8,043 nucleotides of DNA, taken from NCBI GenBank assembly GCA_030635485.1, contig DAOVYS010000115.1:1-8043 (forward strand), read 5' to 3'. The notes below the pieces were generated by a model. It ran no database searches, had not been told where the DNA came from, and saw only the letters and a list, made by a program, of their open reading frames with translations. Positions 6,271-8,043 of the stretch are shown here, piece by piece (the first letter of the stretch is position 1; each line of letters begins with the position of its first letter). The position numbers and the translations under genes are program-made. The DNA comes from Pseudomonadota bacterium (lineage in GTDB: Bacteria; Desulfobacterota; Desulfobulbia; Desulfobulbales; DAOVYS01).

Positions 6271-7062
6271 ATGATAGTCCGCTTCATTGAAAAACTGGGC
6301 AGAGATTCATTGTATTACATGCATGACCTCGGCCGGATGGGAATCTTTCTCGCTCATTCCGTGATAGGCGTATTCATGCGCCCGTTTCGATTCAGAGCCC
6401 TCCTGAAACAGATCAGACTCATCGGCGCGAACTCAGTTTCACTCATCTTCTTCACCGGGGCGTTCACAGGCATGGTCCTGGGCCTGCAGGGCTACTACAC
6501 TCTGCTAAAATTCGGCTCGGAGGGCTGGCTCGGCTCGACCGTGGCCTTGAGTCTCATCCGGGAACTAGGGCCGGTCTTAACCGCTCTTATGGTCACGGGG
6601 AGGGCTGGATCAGCCATGTGCGCCGAGATCGGAATCATGCGGAACTCGGAACAGATCGATGCACTTGAATGCATGGCTGTAAGCCCTTTCCGGTATCTGA
6701 TCTCACCAAAGGTCGTGGCCACAATCATATCGGTACCGATCCTCACACAGATCTTCAATGTGGTTGGAATATTCGGCGGCTACTTTGCGGGCATCATACT
6801 CTTAAACGGCAATCCCGGCGCCTATTTCTCATCTATTGAACAGAGTTTAGTGAACCAGGACATAACCCTCGGCATCACAAAATCGTTTGTCTTTGCAATG
6901 CTCATTGTCTGGATATGCACCGGACGGGGATATTTTGTGCACCAGATCCGAAACGCCGGTTTCGGCGCCGAAGGGGTCAGCCGCGTGACTACCCAGGCTG
7001 TAGTCCTTTCCTCTATTTCAATACTGGTATGGGACTATCTGCTGACAGCCATGCTGCTATGA
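6271..7062 (+). CDS. mlaE: MlaE-family lipid ABC transporter permease
   Basis: The 263-residue protein has the standard length for MlaE. An amphipathic N-terminal region (1-50) is followed by hydrophobic segments at about 55-75, 93-113, 148-178, 203-217 and 242-262. Diagnostic family motifs are 'LIRELGPVLTALMVTGRAGSA' (about 95-115) and 'AEIGIMRNSEQIDAL' (118-132). It would be the inner-membrane permease of a complex that moves phospholipids between the inner membrane and periplasmic MCE (MlaD-type) proteins, driven by the ATPase encoded next (7141-7896). AAGGG lies 11 nt before the ATG and is the likely ribosome-binding site. The order permease then ATPase differs from the E. coli mlaF-mlaE-mlaD order. 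No truncation or odd residue was seen. Confidence 0.92.
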   Translation: MIVRFIEKLGRDSLYYMHDLGRMGIFLAHSVIGVFMRPFRFRALLKQIRLIGANSVSLIFFTGAFTGMVLGLQGYYTLLKFGSEGWLGSTVALSLIRELGPVLTALMVTGRAGSAMCAEIGIMRNSEQIDALECMAVSPFRYLISPKVVATIISVPILTQIFNVVGIFGGYFAGIILLNGNPGAYFSSIEQSLVNQDITLGITKSFVFAMLIVWICTGRGYFVHQIRNAGFGAEGVSRVTTQAVVLSSISILVWDYLLTAMLL

Positions 7063-7105
7063 GTGTAAGGATTCACCAGCAACGCATCTACGTTATCGCT
7101 TACAT
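7063..7105. repeat. Degenerate REP-like hairpin (copy 2) in the mlaE–mlaF gap
   Basis: Directly after the mlaE stop codon, GTGTAAG-GAT-TCAC (7063-7076) matches the left arm of the 5995-6040 hairpin (GTGTAAG-CGG-TCAC). GTTATCGCTTACA (7092-7104) matches its right arm (GTGATCGCTTACA) at 12 of 13 bases. The arms still pair over TGTAAG/CTTACA, but the inner stem has decayed. The two copies have the same orientation and similar spacing, so they look like one repeat family. Confidence 0.6.
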
Positions 7106-7140
7106 GACACCCACACCCACAGTGAACTTATTTTATTACT

Positions 7141-7896
7141 ATGACTCAACCAATCATTCAACTTGTAAACATAGTAAAAAGTTTCGATTCCCAGCTGGTC
7201 CTTGACCACCTGAATCTGGACTTTCCGGCCGGGAAAACCACTGTAATTGCAGGGGCAAGCGGTCAGGGCAAGAGCGTGACATTAAAACTCATCCTGGGAC
7301 TGATCAAGCCGGATTCCGGGCAGATCCTGGTGGATGGACGCGACATCACCGAAATGCGAAGAAAAGAACTGAACGATATCAGGGCCGATTTCGGTGTATT
7401 ATTCCAGGGCGCCGCACTCTTAGACTCATTGACCCTGTTTGAAAACGTGGCCCTGCCGCTTCAGGAGCGGACAAATCTGAACAACAAAAAAATCCACGAA
7501 CAGGTACGGTCATCACTTGTTCAGTTCGGTCTTGAGGATCACGAAGACAAATATCCGGCACAGTTGAGCGGAGGAATGAAAAAAAGGGCCGGGCTTGCAA
7601 GGGCGCTCCAGTTGAAACCCAGAATCATGCTTTTTGATGAACCTACAACCGGCCTGGATCCGGAAAAATCAATGGAGATATACAGACTCTTCTTTGATAC
7701 TCAGCAGAAGTTCGGCTACACATCCATTATTGTCAGCCATGATATTCCCAGGATCTTCAATCTGGCAGACCAGGTAGTGGTCATGAACAGAGGCAGGGTT
7801 ACCACATTCATGCCGCCGGAAGAGATTCAAAGATCTGAAATCCCGGAGATCAAAAGCTTGATCAGGCATACCATGGGCGATATTTACATGGGGTAA
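7141..7896 (+). CDS. mlaF: MlaF-family lipid ABC transporter ATPase
   Basis: The 251-residue protein has a complete ABC ATPase core: Walker A 'GASGQGKS' (38-45), Q-loop 'GVLFQGAALLDSLT' with Q89, signature 'LSGGMKKRAGLARAL' (142-156), Walker B 'IMLFDEP' with catalytic E167, D-loop 'GLDP' and H-loop 'IIVSHD' with H200. The 'FQGAALLDSLTLFENV' stretch and the 'SGGM' signature are typical of the Mla/Ttg2A branch rather than importers. It energises MlaE. The stop of mlaE and this ATG are 78 nt apart, and the gap contains a decayed REP-like repeat. No convincing ribosome-binding site precedes the ATG. 'MTQPIIQLVNIVKSF' is the normal family N-terminus, so the start is likely right. An MCE gene (mlaD) would be expected next, but none begins in the 147 nt that remain. 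Confidence 0.92.
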   Translation: MTQPIIQLVNIVKSFDSQLVLDHLNLDFPAGKTTVIAGASGQGKSVTLKLILGLIKPDSGQILVDGRDITEMRRKELNDIRADFGVLFQGAALLDSLTLFENVALPLQERTNLNNKKIHEQVRSSLVQFGLEDHEDKYPAQLSGGMKKRAGLARALQLKPRIMLFDEPTTGLDPEKSMEIYRLFFDTQQKFGYTSIIVSHDIPRIFNLADQVVVMNRGRVTTFMPPEEIQRSEIPEIKSLIRHTMGDIYMG

Positions 7897-7912
7897 AAGA
7901 TAAGGGTATCTT
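7897..7912 (+). other. Small AT-rich hairpin directly after mlaF
   Basis: AAGATA (7897-7902), loop AGGG, TATCTT (7907-7912) is a perfect 6-bp stem starting at the base after the mlaF stop codon. It has only one G-C pair and no T-run, so it is unlikely to terminate efficiently alone; it might protect the 3' end or reflect chance. Confidence 0.25.
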
Positions 7913-7927
7913 GAATAATTTAGGATT

Positions 7928-8043
7928 TTCGTTCGAGGTCAAGGAACAGTAAAAATAAAAAAGTACCCATTCGGGTATAAACTTCGCATATTAGGTATAT
8001 GTGAGCATTTTTCATTTTTGCTGTGACGCCGAGATCGGACGAA
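7928..8043. repeat. Imperfect inverted-repeat element at the right edge (MITE-like, possibly incomplete)
   Basis: The left arm from 7928 (TTCGTTCGAGGTC…CAGTAAAAATAAAAAAG) and the reverse complement of 8043-8005 (TTCGTCCGATCTC…CAGCAAAAATGAAAAATG) align over about 38 bp with one gap and roughly ten differences. Between them are two more dyads: TACCC (7964-7968), ATTC, GGGTA (7973-7977), and CATAT (7987-7991) with ATATG (7997-8001). There is no ORF. The symmetric AT-rich layout suggests a non-autonomous mobile repeat about 116 bp long that ends at or just beyond the window edge. It lies where mlaD would be expected to begin. Confidence 0.55.

Noticed and set aside
6915..7205. Plus-strand ORF of 96 codons spanning the mlaE–mlaF junction
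   Set aside because: It overlaps the ends of two well-supported genes in another frame and crosses the repeat in the gap.

Overview
The window looks like a Gram-negative, outer-membrane-bearing chromosome segment, most plausibly from a Desulfobacterota (former deltaproteobacterial) lineage. The reasons are a POTRA-bearing outer-membrane assembly protein, an Mla-type lipid transporter, a PAS–histidine kinase–receiver hybrid of the 'HDFNNIL' type and intergenic spaces full of short palindromic repeats. This placement is inference from gene style; no rRNA or marker gene is present. No tRNA, rRNA, CRISPR array, phage gene or transposase gene was seen.

Layout. Bases 1-813 (minus) hold the N-terminal 271 codons of a TamA/BamA-like protein that runs off the left edge. 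Bases 814-1184 are non-coding and carry a 149-bp inverted-repeat element plus a smaller AT-rich dyad. Bases 1185-3545 (minus) are a two-gene operon: a membrane-anchored GH73/Bax-type glucosaminidase followed, 24 nt later, by a secreted NodB/PgaB-type polysaccharide deacetylase. Bases 3546-3859 are a divergent control region with a candidate extended -10 promoter for the operon, a terminator-like stem-loop with a T7 run inside its predicted leader, an 18-bp dyad and a TATAAT box pointing to the kinase. Bases 3860-5494 (plus) encode a soluble hybrid histidine kinase. A dodecin (5646-5858, minus) converges on it. After a 412-nt gap with a strong REP-like hairpin come mlaE (6271-7062) and mlaF (7141-7896) on the plus strand. 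They are separated by a decayed second copy of the same REP-like hairpin. The right end (7928-8043) is most of an imperfect inverted-repeat element.

How the parts fit. Three of the four loci concern the cell envelope: outer-membrane protein assembly (TamA-like), remodelling of GlcNAc-containing glycans (glucosaminidase plus deacetylase) and phospholipid trafficking (MlaEF). The kinase and the dodecin have no obvious functional link to them. The coding content is of known families. The points most worth a second look are non-coding: the leader structure in front of the glucosaminidase operon, three different palindromic repeat families, and repeat insertions inside and directly after the mla cluster. 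I did not find a convincing undescribed multi-gene system.
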